Part shown: positions 54,606-63,666 of the stretch, one piece after another
How the letters are laid out: each line of letters opens with the position of its first letter
How positions within the stretch are numbered: the first letter of the stretch is position 1
Origin: Pseudomonas congelans
GTDB lineage: Bacteria > Pseudomonadota > Gammaproteobacteria > Pseudomonadales > Pseudomonadaceae
DNA: 64,000 bases
NCBI RefSeq assembly: GCF_900103225.1
Contig: NZ_FNJH01000007.1
Span: forward strand, 1 to 64,000
Reading direction: 5' to 3'
Program-made: the position numbers and the translations under genes
The notes under the pieces: model-generated
Told to the model about the DNA's origin: nothing
Database searches by the model: none
What the model saw: the letters and a program-made list of their open reading frames with translations, nothing else

Positions 54606-55085
54606 CTAGCGCTTGAAGCGCTCGGTCAGCGCCTGGGCAACGGCCGGGTGAACGAATTTGGTGATATCACCGCCCAACGCGGCGATTTCACGCACTAACG
54701 TCGAGGAAATGAACGAATAGCGCTCCGAGGGCGTAAGGAACAGGCTTTCGACGTCCGGTGCCAACTGGCGATTCATGTTGGCCAACTGAAACTCGTACTC
54801 GAAGTCCGACACGGCACGAAGTCCGCGCAGAAAGACGTTGGCATTCTGCTCCTTGGCAAAATGCGCCAGCAGGGTCGAAAAGCCGACCACTTCCACATTG
54901 GGCAAGTGCTTGGTGACTTCGCGGGCCAGCTCGACGCGTTGCTCCAGGGGGAACAGCGGGTTTTTCTTCGGGCTGGCAGCAACCGCAATGACCACTTGGT
55001 CGAACAGGCGCGATGCGCGCTCGACCAAATCTCCATGGCCCTTGGTAATCGGGTCGAAGGTGCCTGGGTACAACACTCGGTTCAT
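54606..55085 (-). CDS. coaD: phosphopantetheine adenylyltransferase
   Basis: 159 residues. Nucleotidyl-transferase motif TFDPITKGHGDLV (the T/HxGH His is residue 17), pantetheine site FLRGLRAVSDFEYEFQ and the C-terminal ISSTLVRE. Catalyses the penultimate step of coenzyme A synthesis. The start at 55085 (MNRVLYPGTFD) is standard; longer readings add only unconserved sequence. Confidence 0.97.
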   Translation of the reverse strand: MNRVLYPGTFDPITKGHGDLVERASRLFDQVVIAVAASPKKNPLFPLEQRVELAREVTKHLPNVEVVGFSTLLAHFAKEQNANVFLRGLRAVSDFEYEFQLANMNRQLAPDVESLFLTPSERYSFISSTLVREIAALGGDITKFVHPAVAQALTERFKR

Positions 55086-55452
55086 CGCGTCGTCCTGGTC
55101 GGAGTCCGTTGTGGGACTCGGATGGTATCGCAGCCTTCCCGATGGGCCAAGCTGTGTGGCAGCTATCAAACGTCGTATTGCGCCGATTATCGGCCATGTT
55201 TGCACTGAGATCCCTGATTTTGGGGCTATTTACCGCAGCCACATTGGCTGGTCGGTGCATGAAAATTTTGTATGACTGACATTGATTGATGAGCGGAACG
55301 CCATGCGGATTTTCGATCAGTGCGGGTATCTGTCCTGTGCCGTCTCCCTGCGTCGACATGACTCTGTCATCGCAACGATTCTGCCACCATCGCAGTATCA
55401 GCCTGCGCTAAGATTGCCATCACCTGATCAGCAAAGAGTGGCCTGGCCCAGC
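55086..55452. other. non-coding gap between coaD and the TetR gene
   Basis: 367 bp between divergent genes. The TetR frame stays open to 55282 but without conserved residues. I see no clear palindrome that could be named an operator. Confidence 0.5.
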
Positions 55453-56115
55453 ATGGCACCGCGTACCAAAACCCGTGAACGAATCGTGCAAACCAGTCTG
55501 GAACTGTTCAATCAGCAGGGCGAGCGTTGCGTGACCACCAATCACATCGCTGCGCACATGGAAATCTCGCCCGGCAATCTTTATTACCACTTCGCCAATA
55601 AGCAGGCGATCATCGCTGAGCTGTTCTCCGAGTATGAGGTGCTGATCGGCAGTTTCCTGACCCTGCCAGCCGACCGTGTACCCACCATCGAGGACAAGCG
55701 CGATTACTTCCTGGCGATTATCGACGCCATGTGGCGCTACCGTTTTCTGCACCGTGACCTTGAGCACCTGCTGACGTCGGATGAGGAACTGGCGAGGCGT
55801 TATCGGCGTTTTTCTTACCGCTGTCTGATGCAGGCGATGACCATCTACCGGGGGTTCATCAAGGCGGGCATCCTGAAGATGGATGAGTCGCAGATCGAAT
55901 GGACCAGTCTCAACACCTGGATCGTCCTGACGTCGTGGGTGCGTTTTCTGTGCACCAATCGGGAAAACGCCACGGAGATCAACCAATCGGCTATTCGACG
56001 TGGCGTCTATCAGGTACTTATGCTCGAATCTGTTTTTGTCGCGCCTCAGGCTCGCGAAGCGTTCGATGCACTGTGCAAAACGTTTCATGCATCGCTGCCC
56101 GAGGTTCTGATGTGA
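55453..56115 (+). CDS. TetR-family transcriptional regulator
   Basis: 220 residues from MAPRTKTRERIVQTSLELF. N-terminal helix-turn-helix (about 25-47, CVTTNHIAAHMEISPGNLYYHFANK). The C-terminal ligand domain is long and aromatic (MWRYRFLHRDLEHLL, WIVLTSWVRFLC), resembling the TetR C-terminal family of lipid or hydrophobic-ligand sensors. It precedes the sulfurtransferase by 54 bp and sits divergent from coaD. Ligand and targets unknown. The start was chosen for the clean TetR N-terminus. Confidence 0.85.
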   Translation: MAPRTKTRERIVQTSLELFNQQGERCVTTNHIAAHMEISPGNLYYHFANKQAIIAELFSEYEVLIGSFLTLPADRVPTIEDKRDYFLAIIDAMWRYRFLHRDLEHLLTSDEELARRYRRFSYRCLMQAMTIYRGFIKAGILKMDESQIEWTSLNTWIVLTSWVRFLCTNRENATEINQSAIRRGVYQVLMLESVFVAPQAREAFDALCKTFHASLPEVLM

Positions 56116-56169
56116 ATTCCGGGACCGACGAGCAGCCAGCTTGGCGGTTCTCTGCCACAGGAGTGTGTC

Positions 56170-57027
56170 ATGTCCATTGCGCAACTGATCAACCCCGAGC
56201 AACTGGCTGAACGCCAGAAAACTCCAGGCCTGGTGATTCTCGATTGCCGTTACGCGCTCGAGGATTCCGACTACGGTCAACGCAGTTACGCCCAGGGGCA
56301 TATCGAGGGCGCGTCTTTTGCCGATCTGAAGCGCGACCTCAGCGGGCCTGTGATCAAGGGCAGGACCGGACGTCATCCACTGCCCGATCCCGCCGCCTTG
56401 CTGCAATGCTTTCAGGCGTGGGGCATCAACCCTGACAGCGATGTGGTGCTGTACGACGATGGTCCGGGAATGTATGCCGCGCGGGCCTGGTGGTTGCTGG
56501 CCTGGATGGGCAAGCGCGAAGGCGTCTACCTGCTCGATGGCGGCCTGAAGGCCTGGCACGCTGCGGGGCTGCCGTTGAGCCTTGACGCGCCGAATCGTGA
56601 ACCCGGTCATTTCAGCGGTGAGCCGGATATGTCCATGGTGCTCAGCGGCAGTCGCTTGCAGGGTCGTCTGGGACGCCCGGAAATGACCCTGATCGACGCC
56701 CGTGCCGAAGCGCGCTTTCGAGGCGACGTAGAGCCTCTGGATCCGGTGGCCGGGCATATCCCCGGTGCGCAGTGTGCGGCCTGCACTGACAACCTTGGCG
56801 CGGATGGACGCTTTTTGCCGCCCGAGCAGCTCAGGCAGCGTTTCGCTGAAAAGCTGCAGGACCGCCCGCCGGAGAGTCTGGTGTCCTATTGCGGTTCAGG
56901 CGTCACCGCCTGCCATAACCTGTTCGCCCTGTGCCTGGCAGGTTATCCGCTGGCAACGTTATATGCGGGATCGTGGAGCGAGTGGATCACCGATCCTGAG
57001 CGCGCAATCGCCACGGGCGCCGATTGA
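56170..57027 (+). CDS. sseA: sulfurtransferase (3-mercaptopyruvate/thiosulfate type)
   Basis: 285 residues with two rhodanese domains (about 1-140 and 155-283). Only the second carries the active-site loop C241-G-S-G-V-T-A; this loop sequence is that of 3-mercaptopyruvate sulfurtransferases (thiosulfate enzymes have CRKGVT). CGSGVTAC is the diagnostic word. AGGAGTGTGTC precedes the ATG. Convergent with the YheT-like gene. Confidence 0.88.
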   Translation: MSIAQLINPEQLAERQKTPGLVILDCRYALEDSDYGQRSYAQGHIEGASFADLKRDLSGPVIKGRTGRHPLPDPAALLQCFQAWGINPDSDVVLYDDGPGMYAARAWWLLAWMGKREGVYLLDGGLKAWHAAGLPLSLDAPNREPGHFSGEPDMSMVLSGSRLQGRLGRPEMTLIDARAEARFRGDVEPLDPVAGHIPGAQCAACTDNLGADGRFLPPEQLRQRFAEKLQDRPPESLVSYCGSGVTACHNLFALCLAGYPLATLYAGSWSEWITDPERAIATGAD

Positions 57028-57034
57028 TTCGTTA

Positions 57035-58081
57035 TCAACCGGTGGGCGGGCCGTCGCGCTCCTGGGCGGCGCATAGCCACAGCGGTATGCGACGTTCGAG
57101 GTAGTAACGCGGATTACGAAGCGAGCCTTCGACGAAGCCGACATGCCCGCCTTTGGTGTGCAGTTCGAATTCGGTGCAGGACGATAGCTCGCTGGGTTCG
57201 GGCAGGCTGTGAGGGAACACGAACGGGTCGTCGCTGGACTGGATGATCAGCGTCGGCGTCTGAATCTGGCCTAGGTAATAGCGGCTGGACGCCCTGCGGT
57301 AATAATCCGTGGCATCGGTAAAGCCGTGCAGCGGCGCAGTCACCCGGCCATCGAAGTCCCAGAAAGTGCGCATGTTCTCCAATGAGCCCAGCGCGGCAAG
57401 CTCGGCCAGCCCCTCGCTGATGCCTTCATGCTGAAACCGATGCTGCTTGTCACGGATATAAGCCAGCATTGCGCGCATGAAGTGCCGTTGATAAACCCGC
57501 GAGAAGCCTTGACCGATACGGTTGGCGCATTCGTCCAGACGAAACGGCACGGACACCGCCACCGCCCCCCGCAAATCACTGCTGGCGCCGGATTCACCCA
57601 GGTACTTAAGCAACACATTGCCGCCCAGCGAATACCCCACTGCATAAATCGGAGCCGATGGCCGCAGCGAACGCAAATGAGCTATCACCTCGGCCAGGTC
57701 CTCGCTCGCCCCGGAATGATAACTGCGCGACAGCAGGTTGGGTTCTCCCGAGCAGCCGCGCCAGTTCAACGCCACACTGGGCCAGCCCTGCGCCGCCATG
57801 GCCTTTTGCAGGCCGGCAACATAGGGCGAGTTGGACGACCCGGTCAGACCGTGCAGCACCAGCACCAAGGGTTTATCGGACTCATCCGGACCATGCCAGT
57901 CCATGTCCAGAAAGTCCCCGTCCTGCAACCACAATCGCTCGCGCGTACGCGCCAGCAACGTCGGCTTGCGCAGCAGCGGCCCCCAAAGCGTCTGCAAATG
58001 CGGATTGCCCATGCCGACGGCCGGGACGAATGGATTGGCATGGGACAGAAAGGTAGGACGTTTGGACACGTGCTTGCTCAA
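57035..58081 (-). CDS. YheT-like alpha/beta hydrolase
   Basis: 348 residues, AB-hydrolase of the YheT/EMB8 type. Oxyanion strand LVLHGLTGSSNSPYVAGL, nucleophile elbow GYSLGGN, acid region IIQSSDDPFVFP, and late His in TKGGHVGF. The N-terminus HANPFVPAVGMGNPHLQTLW is characteristic of the family. Physiological substrate unknown. The next gene on the strand is rsmD far upstream, across repeats. Confidence 0.9.
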   Translation of the reverse strand: MSKHVSKRPTFLSHANPFVPAVGMGNPHLQTLWGPLLRKPTLLARTRERLWLQDGDFLDMDWHGPDESDKPLVLVLHGLTGSSNSPYVAGLQKAMAAQGWPSVALNWRGCSGEPNLLSRSYHSGASEDLAEVIAHLRSLRPSAPIYAVGYSLGGNVLLKYLGESGASSDLRGAVAVSVPFRLDECANRIGQGFSRVYQRHFMRAMLAYIRDKQHRFQHEGISEGLAELAALGSLENMRTFWDFDGRVTAPLHGFTDATDYYRRASSRYYLGQIQTPTLIIQSSDDPFVFPHSLPEPSELSSCTEFELHTKGGHVGFVEGSLRNPRYYLERRIPLWLCAAQERDGPPTG

Positions 58082-58184
58082 CGATCAGGTCTGGGGTGAC
58101 GGGCTATACGTTGCCACTAAGCAGTCCGGGATGTAAGGGGGACTGATCGTTACGTCGTTACGCGAGCCGGAAGAATGTGTTCAT

Positions 58185-58475
58185 GACACTCTGCATGGAA
58201 AAGAGGACGCTGAGCGTCCAGAACTGCATGCCGACGCAGAGCATCGGCACGATAGTTACAAGAGTCTCGTCCCGCACGCTCCAGCGTGGGAATGCCGTTC
58301 GCGACGCTCTGCATCGCCAAGAGGACGCAGAGCGTCCAGAACGGCATGCTAACGCGGAGCATTGGCACGATAGTTATAAAACTCTCGTTCCGCACGCTCC
58401 AGCGTGGGAACGCCGTTCATGACGCTCTGCGTCCTCAAGACCTGCATGCCAAACGCGGAGCACTGGTACGTGAGC
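58185..58475. repeat. mosaic intergenic repeat upstream of the YheT-like gene
   Basis: Repeated words AGAGGACGC(T/A)GAGCGTCC, GCATG(C/-)CGACGCAGAGCAT, CACGATAGTTA, CGCACGCTCCAGCGTGGGAA and CGCGACGCTCTG recur at about 58193, 58313 and 58433, a period near 120 bp. No gene lies in 58082-58477. Confidence 0.88.
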
Positions 58476-58477
58476 TG

Positions 58478-59068
58478 TCAGCCCTGGCCCCGCTGCCACA
58501 ACGCGTAATAGACCTGGCCGGCCTTTTTCTCGCGGTGCAACCGCCAGCTGCCCGGCAAGCCGGTGGTCGATGGCGGTGTTTCGCTTTCGGTGTAGATCCA
58601 GGCGGTGTCGGCCAGCCAGCCGTGGCTTTCCAGCAGGTTGCAGGCTGAAGCCAGCAGGCCCTGATGGAAGGGCGGGTCGAGGAACACGACGTCGAAGGGC
58701 GACGCTGTGGCGGTTTCCAGATGGCGCAGGGCGTCGGTCTGAGAGACCTGGCCGCTGGTGCAGTTCAGTGCATTGAGGTTCTGGCGCAGGCTGGCGATGG
58801 CTGCCGCGTTGCTGTCCAGGGCCAGGCCCATGCTGGCGCCACGCGACAAGGCTTCGAAATACAGCGCGCCGCTGCCCGTGAAAACGTCCAGCACCCTGGC
58901 ACCTGCGATGTAGGGTGCCAGCCAGTTGAACAGGGTTTCGCGCACGCGATCAGGTGTCGGGCGCAAGCCTGGGGCGTCGGGGAAGGTCAGGCGGCGGCTG
59001 CCCCATTCTCCGCCGATGATACGAAGCTGACCCAGGCCGTTGTGGCCCTTCGGACGTGGATTGGCCAT
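58478..59068 (-). CDS. rsmD: 16S rRNA m2G966 methyltransferase RsmD
   Basis: 196 residues. SAM motif VLDVFTGSGALYFEALSRGA and catalytic FLDPPF with the family N-terminus LRIIGGEWGSRRLTFPD. It methylates G966 of 16S rRNA. Its start overlaps the stop of the M16 partner gene by one base (TGATG), so it is the third gene of an operon with the two peptidases. Confidence 0.95.
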   Translation of the reverse strand: MANPRPKGHNGLGQLRIIGGEWGSRRLTFPDAPGLRPTPDRVRETLFNWLAPYIAGARVLDVFTGSGALYFEALSRGASMGLALDSNAAAIASLRQNLNALNCTSGQVSQTDALRHLETATASPFDVVFLDPPFHQGLLASACNLLESHGWLADTAWIYTESETPPSTTGLPGSWRLHREKKAGQVYYALWQRGQG

Positions 59069-60558
59069 CAGTGTTCCGGGACCCCTGCAGGTTGGCGGGC
59101 GGGTTTGTCGGTCGGCGCCGGCAATGGTTTTTGCTCGACGGTAGGACCCACGGTGACGATGACCATCTTGTCGGCGCTCAGATGCTTGCTCATAGCTGCT
59201 TTCACCTGCTCGACGGTCACGTTCTGCGCGGCGGCCATGTAGTCCTCAAGGTAGGTCAACGGCAGGTTGTAGAAGCCGATGGCACCCAACTGACCCACGA
59301 TGGCCGAATTGCTGGCTGCGGTCAGCGGGAAGCTGCCGGTCAGTTCGCGCTTCACATCGTCGACTTCTTTCTGGGTCGGACCATTGGCGAGGAAGTCGCG
59401 CACGATGTCCTGCACCAGCTTGAGGGTGTTTTCGCTCATTTCCGCACGCGTCTGCAGGCCGACCATGAACGGTCCCGCCACCTGCATGGCGGTGAAGCCG
59501 GAAGACACACCGTAGGTCAGGCCGCGTTTTTCCCGCACTTCGGTCATCAGCCGGCTGCCGAAGCCGCCGCCGCCCAATACCGAGTTACCCACGGTGAGTG
59601 CCGCGTAGTCCGGATCGTTGCGGTCAACACCCAGCTGCGCGAGCATCAGGTGCGTCTGGTTGGAGGCAAATTCGATGTGTGTGGTGCCTGCCTTGGGCTC
59701 GACCGGGTCAGCCACTTTGGCCAGCGCCGGGCCTTTGGGCAGCGAGGCAGATACCTGAGCCGCGATGTCCTGTGCTTCGTCTCGCGACAGGTCGCCGACC
59801 AGAGCAATCACTGCATTGCCCGCCGCATAGCCCTTGGCGTGGAAAGCCTTGAGCTGAGCCAGGGTAATGGCATTGACGCTCTTGGCGTCGCCTTCGCTCG
59901 GGTGGGCGTAGGGGTGATCACCGTACAGACGATTGAACAGTTCCTTGCTGGCGATAGCGCCGGGGTTCTGTTTCTGAGTCTCGAAGCTGGCGATCAACTG
60001 GTTCTTGATGCGGGCCAGAGAATCGGCAGGGAAGGTGGGCTTGCCCACGACTTCACTGAACAGCTTCAGGGCCGGCTCGCGCTTGTCCGCAGCACTCAGG
60101 CTGCGCAACGAGGTCACCGCCATGTCGCGGTAGGATCCGTTGCTGAAGTCGGCGCCCAGGCCTTCGAAGCCCTGGGCGATCGCGTTGACGTCCTTGCCTT
60201 TGATGCCCTCGTTGAGCATGGCGTTGGTCAGCAGGGCAATGCCGGGCGATTTCTGGTCCTGGCTGCTGCCCGCAGCGAACGTCAGGCGCATGTCGAACAT
60301 CGGCAATTCGCGGGATTCCACGAACAGCACACGGGCGCCCTCGGCGGTATTCCAGGTCTGGATATTCAGGGCGCGGCGGGCCGGAGCCTTGCCGTCCAGT
60401 TCCTTGAGGGTCTGCAGGTTGCTGCCCAGCGCGGGAGCGGCCTGGCCCTGCTCGGCAGGGGCGTCGTCGGCCAGGGCTGGCAGTGCGACAAAGGCACCGA
60501 GCGAACCGGCCAGGATCAGGCCAAGCAGCGCATGACGTGGAGCATTGCGCGTGATCAT
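59068..60558 (-). CDS. M16 family peptidase-like subunit without zinc motif
   Basis: 496 residues. Signal peptide about 1-30 (LPALADD). Two M16 domains. The position of HxxEH reads LLTNAMLNEGIKG, so zinc ligands are absent, but the substrate-binding R/Y pair is present (SRLMTEVREKRGLTYGVSS). This is the regulatory or substrate-binding half of a two-gene M16B peptidase, partner of the next upstream gene, with which it overlaps by ATGA. Periplasmic. The C-terminus is Pro-rich. Confidence 0.9.
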   Translation of the reverse strand: MITRNAPRHALLGLILAGSLGAFVALPALADDAPAEQGQAAPALGSNLQTLKELDGKAPARRALNIQTWNTAEGARVLFVESRELPMFDMRLTFAAGSSQDQKSPGIALLTNAMLNEGIKGKDVNAIAQGFEGLGADFSNGSYRDMAVTSLRSLSAADKREPALKLFSEVVGKPTFPADSLARIKNQLIASFETQKQNPGAIASKELFNRLYGDHPYAHPSEGDAKSVNAITLAQLKAFHAKGYAAGNAVIALVGDLSRDEAQDIAAQVSASLPKGPALAKVADPVEPKAGTTHIEFASNQTHLMLAQLGVDRNDPDYAALTVGNSVLGGGGFGSRLMTEVREKRGLTYGVSSGFTAMQVAGPFMVGLQTRAEMSENTLKLVQDIVRDFLANGPTQKEVDDVKRELTGSFPLTAASNSAIVGQLGAIGFYNLPLTYLEDYMAAAQNVTVEQVKAAMSKHLSADKMVIVTVGPTVEQKPLPAPTDKPARQPAGVPEH

Positions 60559-61907
60559 TTGGCTTTCTCCTCAGGCAGAACGTGTGCAACGCTGAGGCGC
60601 TCACGGGTGAAATAGGTGTTGGCAGCTTTCTGGATGTCTTGCGGTGTCACGCTCTGCAGCGCCTCCAGTTCATTGTCCATCAGCTTCCAGGACAGACCGA
60701 CGGTTTCCAGCTCTCCGATCATGGTTGCCTGGCTGGTGATCGAGTCGCGCTCGTAGACCACGCCGGCAATCACCTGGGCGCGGACACGCTCCAGCTCCTC
60801 GGCGGACGGCGCCTTGGTTTTCAGCTCATCGAGCAGGCGCCAGATCCCGGCTTCCACATCGGCCAGGGTCTTCTTCTTTTGCAGGTTGGGGGTGGCGCTG
60901 ATCATGAACAGGCTGTCGCCGCGAGCGAACGCGTCGTAGCGCGAAGAGGCACCGGAGACCAGCTCTTCGCCGCGTTCCAGGCGCGAGGAAATGCGTGCGC
61001 TGTAACCACCGTCGAGCAGCGCTGCGATCAGACGCAGGGCGTTCGCCGAGCGAGGATCTTCAGCGGTCGCGACACTCGGTACGTTGAAACCGTAGATAAG
61101 GCTCGGCAGCTGGGTCTTGACGTGCAGGGTGATCTTGCGCTCGCCCGGCTCGGCCAGTTCCAGTGGTTTTTTCGACGGCGGTACGTCGCGGCGCGGGATC
61201 GACCCGAAAAAGCGTTCTGCCAGGGCTTTGACTTCGTCCGGCTGCACATCACCGACCACCACCAGCGTGGCGTTGTTCGGCGCATACCAGGATTCGTACC
61301 AGTGGCGCAGTTCTTCGACCTTCATGCGTTCCAGGTCCGCCATCCAGCCGATGGTCGGCGTGTGATAGCCGCTGGCAGGGTAGGCCATCGCCTTGAAGCG
61401 CTCGAACGCCTTGCCCATCGGCTGGTCGTCGGTACGCAGGCGGCGCTCTTCCTTGATGACCTCTATCTCGCGGCTAAACTCGTCGGCGGGCAATTTCAGG
61501 GTCGCCATGCGATCGGCTTCCAGCTCCAGCGCGACGCTCAGACGGTCACGCGCCAGCACCTGGTAATAGGCGGTGTAGTCGTCGCTGGTGAACGCATTCT
61601 CTTCAGCGCCCAGATCGCGCAGAATCAGCGAAGATTCACCCGGTCCGGTTTTGCTGCTGCCTTTGAACATCATGTGTTCAAGCGCGTGGGACAGACCGGT
61701 CTGGCCCGGCGTTTCGTAGCTGGAGCCAACCTTGTACCAGATCTGCGAAACCACCACCGGAGCGCGGTGGTCTTCGCGGACAACAACCTTCAGGCCATTG
61801 TCGAGGGTGAATTCGTGAGTCGGTTGCGGATCAGCAGCCAATGCTGTCAAAGGCAGACAAATTGTGCTGAGCAGCAGGCCTGCGGCGCGGCGGGCTAGAG
61901 CATTCAT
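60555..61907 (-). CDS. M16 family zinc peptidase, catalytic subunit
   Basis: 450 residues. Signal peptide about 1-24. Zinc motif H74-A-L-E77-H78 (LSHALEHMMFKG), with the distal Glu region ALELEADRM. It pairs with the downstream subunit that lacks the motif, as in bacterial M16B heterodimers. Role probably in degradation of periplasmic peptides. The gene leads the M16-M16-rsmD unit and is divergent from ftsY (256-bp gap). Confidence 0.92.
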   Translation of the reverse strand: MNALARRAAGLLLSTICLPLTALAADPQPTHEFTLDNGLKVVVREDHRAPVVVSQIWYKVGSSYETPGQTGLSHALEHMMFKGSSKTGPGESSLILRDLGAEENAFTSDDYTAYYQVLARDRLSVALELEADRMATLKLPADEFSREIEVIKEERRLRTDDQPMGKAFERFKAMAYPASGYHTPTIGWMADLERMKVEELRHWYESWYAPNNATLVVVGDVQPDEVKALAERFFGSIPRRDVPPSKKPLELAEPGERKITLHVKTQLPSLIYGFNVPSVATAEDPRSANALRLIAALLDGGYSARISSRLERGEELVSGASSRYDAFARGDSLFMISATPNLQKKKTLADVEAGIWRLLDELKTKAPSAEELERVRAQVIAGVVYERDSITSQATMIGELETVGLSWKLMDNELEALQSVTPQDIQKAANTYFTRERLSVAHVLPEEKAK

Positions 61908-62163
61908 TCGTAGTTTGAACCTGTAGGACGGCCCGCTTGAACTTAGCGTCGGCGGGCGCGGGGGTGTTAGGATACTGATCCGTTTGCTTCAGAGACACCC
62001 TTCACTGGCCGATTGCGAGTGAAACCTGTCTGAAACGCAGGTAAAGGTAGCTGCACAAGCGGCCGTTGAGTGAACAAGAAGTCCTAAACGCAGTCTGTTT
62101 TGCATGTCAGAATTTTTCCGGGTCGCCCTCTGGCGCCCCGCAACCTTGAGATAGCCGTCATCC

Positions 62164-63666
62164 ATGTTTGGTTCCAACGACGACAAGAAGACCCCAGCCG
62201 AGGCTGGAGAGAAGAAAGGCCTGTTCGGATGGCTGCGCAAGAAGCCGCAGCAGACCGAGCCGAAGCCAGCAGAATCATCCCCGACGCAACCCGACCCGAT
62301 CGCCGATCCGGTTGCAGCGACGCCGCAGGCTGAGCCCCATGTTGCCTCGCAATCGGTGCCCGAAGTCACTGCCGAAGCAGCAGCGCCTGCATCGCAAGGC
62401 CATGTCGAGCCCGGCGCGCCGTCGCCTCAGCCCTGGCTGACCTTGCCGGTGACCGAAGAGCCGGTGGCATTGAGTGACGAGCGCGAGCCGCATGTCACGC
62501 CGGCCATCCCTGAACAAAGCCATGCCCTTGTTGCGCCCCAACCGCTGGAGCCTGAACCCGTTGCAGCGGAGCCGGTAGCGGATATCGTGCCGCTCGCGAT
62601 GCCTGAGCCGGTGCTGGTTCAGCCTGTTGCAGAGCCAGAGCCAGCCGTCGCGCAGGCAGTGCCGCAACCTGTTCAGCCTGCTGCGCAAGAGCTTGCAGTG
62701 CCGGGGCCTGCTATACCCGAGCCGGAAACCGGTAAGGTCGGTTTCTTTGCACGCCTCAAGCAGGGGCTGTCGAAGACCAGTGCCAGCATTGGCGAAGGCA
62801 TGGCCAGTTTGTTTCTGGGCAAGAAGGCCATCGATGACGACCTGCTCGAAGAAATCGAAACCCGACTGCTGACCGCCGATGTCGGCGTTGAAGCCACCTC
62901 GGTCATCATCAAGAGCCTGACCCAGAAGGTCGCGCGCAAGCAGTTGACCGACGCTCAGGCGCTGTACACCTCTTTGCAGGGCGAGCTGGCCGCGATGCTC
63001 AAGCCTGTCGAGCAACCGCTGGTGATCAAGTCCGAACACAAGCCGTTCGTGATTCTGGTGGTCGGCGTCAATGGCGCAGGCAAGACCACGACCATCGGCA
63101 AGCTGGCCAAGAAGCTGCAACTGGAAGGCAAGAAGGTCATGCTGGCGGCGGGCGACACGTTCCGCGCTGCAGCCGTCGAGCAATTGCAGGTCTGGGGTGA
63201 GCGTAATCACATACCGGTCATCGCCCAGCACACCGGTGCCGACTCGGCTTCTGTCATCTTCGATGCAGTGCAGGCCGCCAAGGCTCGCGGTATCGACGTG
63301 CTGATCGCTGACACCGCCGGTCGTCTGCACACCAAGGACAACCTGATGGAGGAGTTGAAGAAGGTTCGCCGCGTGATCGGCAAGCTGGACGCAGACGCTC
63401 CCCACGAAGTTCTGCTGGTCCTCGATGCGGGCACCGGGCAGAACGCTATCAATCAGGCCAAGCAGTTCAACCAGACCGTCACGCTGACCGGGCTGGCGCT
63501 GACCAAGCTGGATGGCACCGCCAAGGGCGGCGTGATTTTCGCCCTGGCCAAGCAGTTCGGCTTGCCGATTCGCTATATCGGCGTCGGTGAAGGTATCGAT
63601 GATCTTCGTACTTTCGAGGCCGAACCCTTTGTTCAGGCACTGTTTGCGGAGCGGGAGCGTTCATGA
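62164..63666 (+). CDS. ftsY: signal recognition particle receptor FtsY
   Basis: 500 residues. The N-terminal A domain (about 1-190) is Pro/Glu/Ala-rich with many EPV and AEP repeats; the N domain (about 195-285, GKVGFFARLKQGLSKTSASIGEGMA) and G domain follow. GTPase elements: GVNGAGKTTT (301-310), DTFRAAA, DTAGRLHTKDN and TKLDGTAKGG. Docks SRP-bound ribosomes to SecYEG. Overlaps ftsE by ATGA. Confidence 0.97.
   Translation: MFGSNDDKKTPAEAGEKKGLFGWLRKKPQQTEPKPAESSPTQPDPIADPVAATPQAEPHVASQSVPEVTAEAAAPASQGHVEPGAPSPQPWLTLPVTEEPVALSDEREPHVTPAIPEQSHALVAPQPLEPEPVAAEPVADIVPLAMPEPVLVQPVAEPEPAVAQAVPQPVQPAAQELAVPGPAIPEPETGKVGFFARLKQGLSKTSASIGEGMASLFLGKKAIDDDLLEEIETRLLTADVGVEATSVIIKSLTQKVARKQLTDAQALYTSLQGELAAMLKPVEQPLVIKSEHKPFVILVVGVNGAGKTTTIGKLAKKLQLEGKKVMLAAGDTFRAAAVEQLQVWGERNHIPVIAQHTGADSASVIFDAVQAAKARGIDVLIADTAGRLHTKDNLMEELKKVRRVIGKLDADAPHEVLLVLDAGTGQNAINQAKQFNQTVTLTGLALTKLDGTAKGGVIFALAKQFGLPIRYIGVGEGIDDLRTFEAEPFVQALFAERERS

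Noticed and set aside
59056..60615. 519-codon plus-strand frame opposite the M16 partner
   Set aside because: Antisense shadow; no domain, no ribosome site, and it runs across the ends of three real genes.
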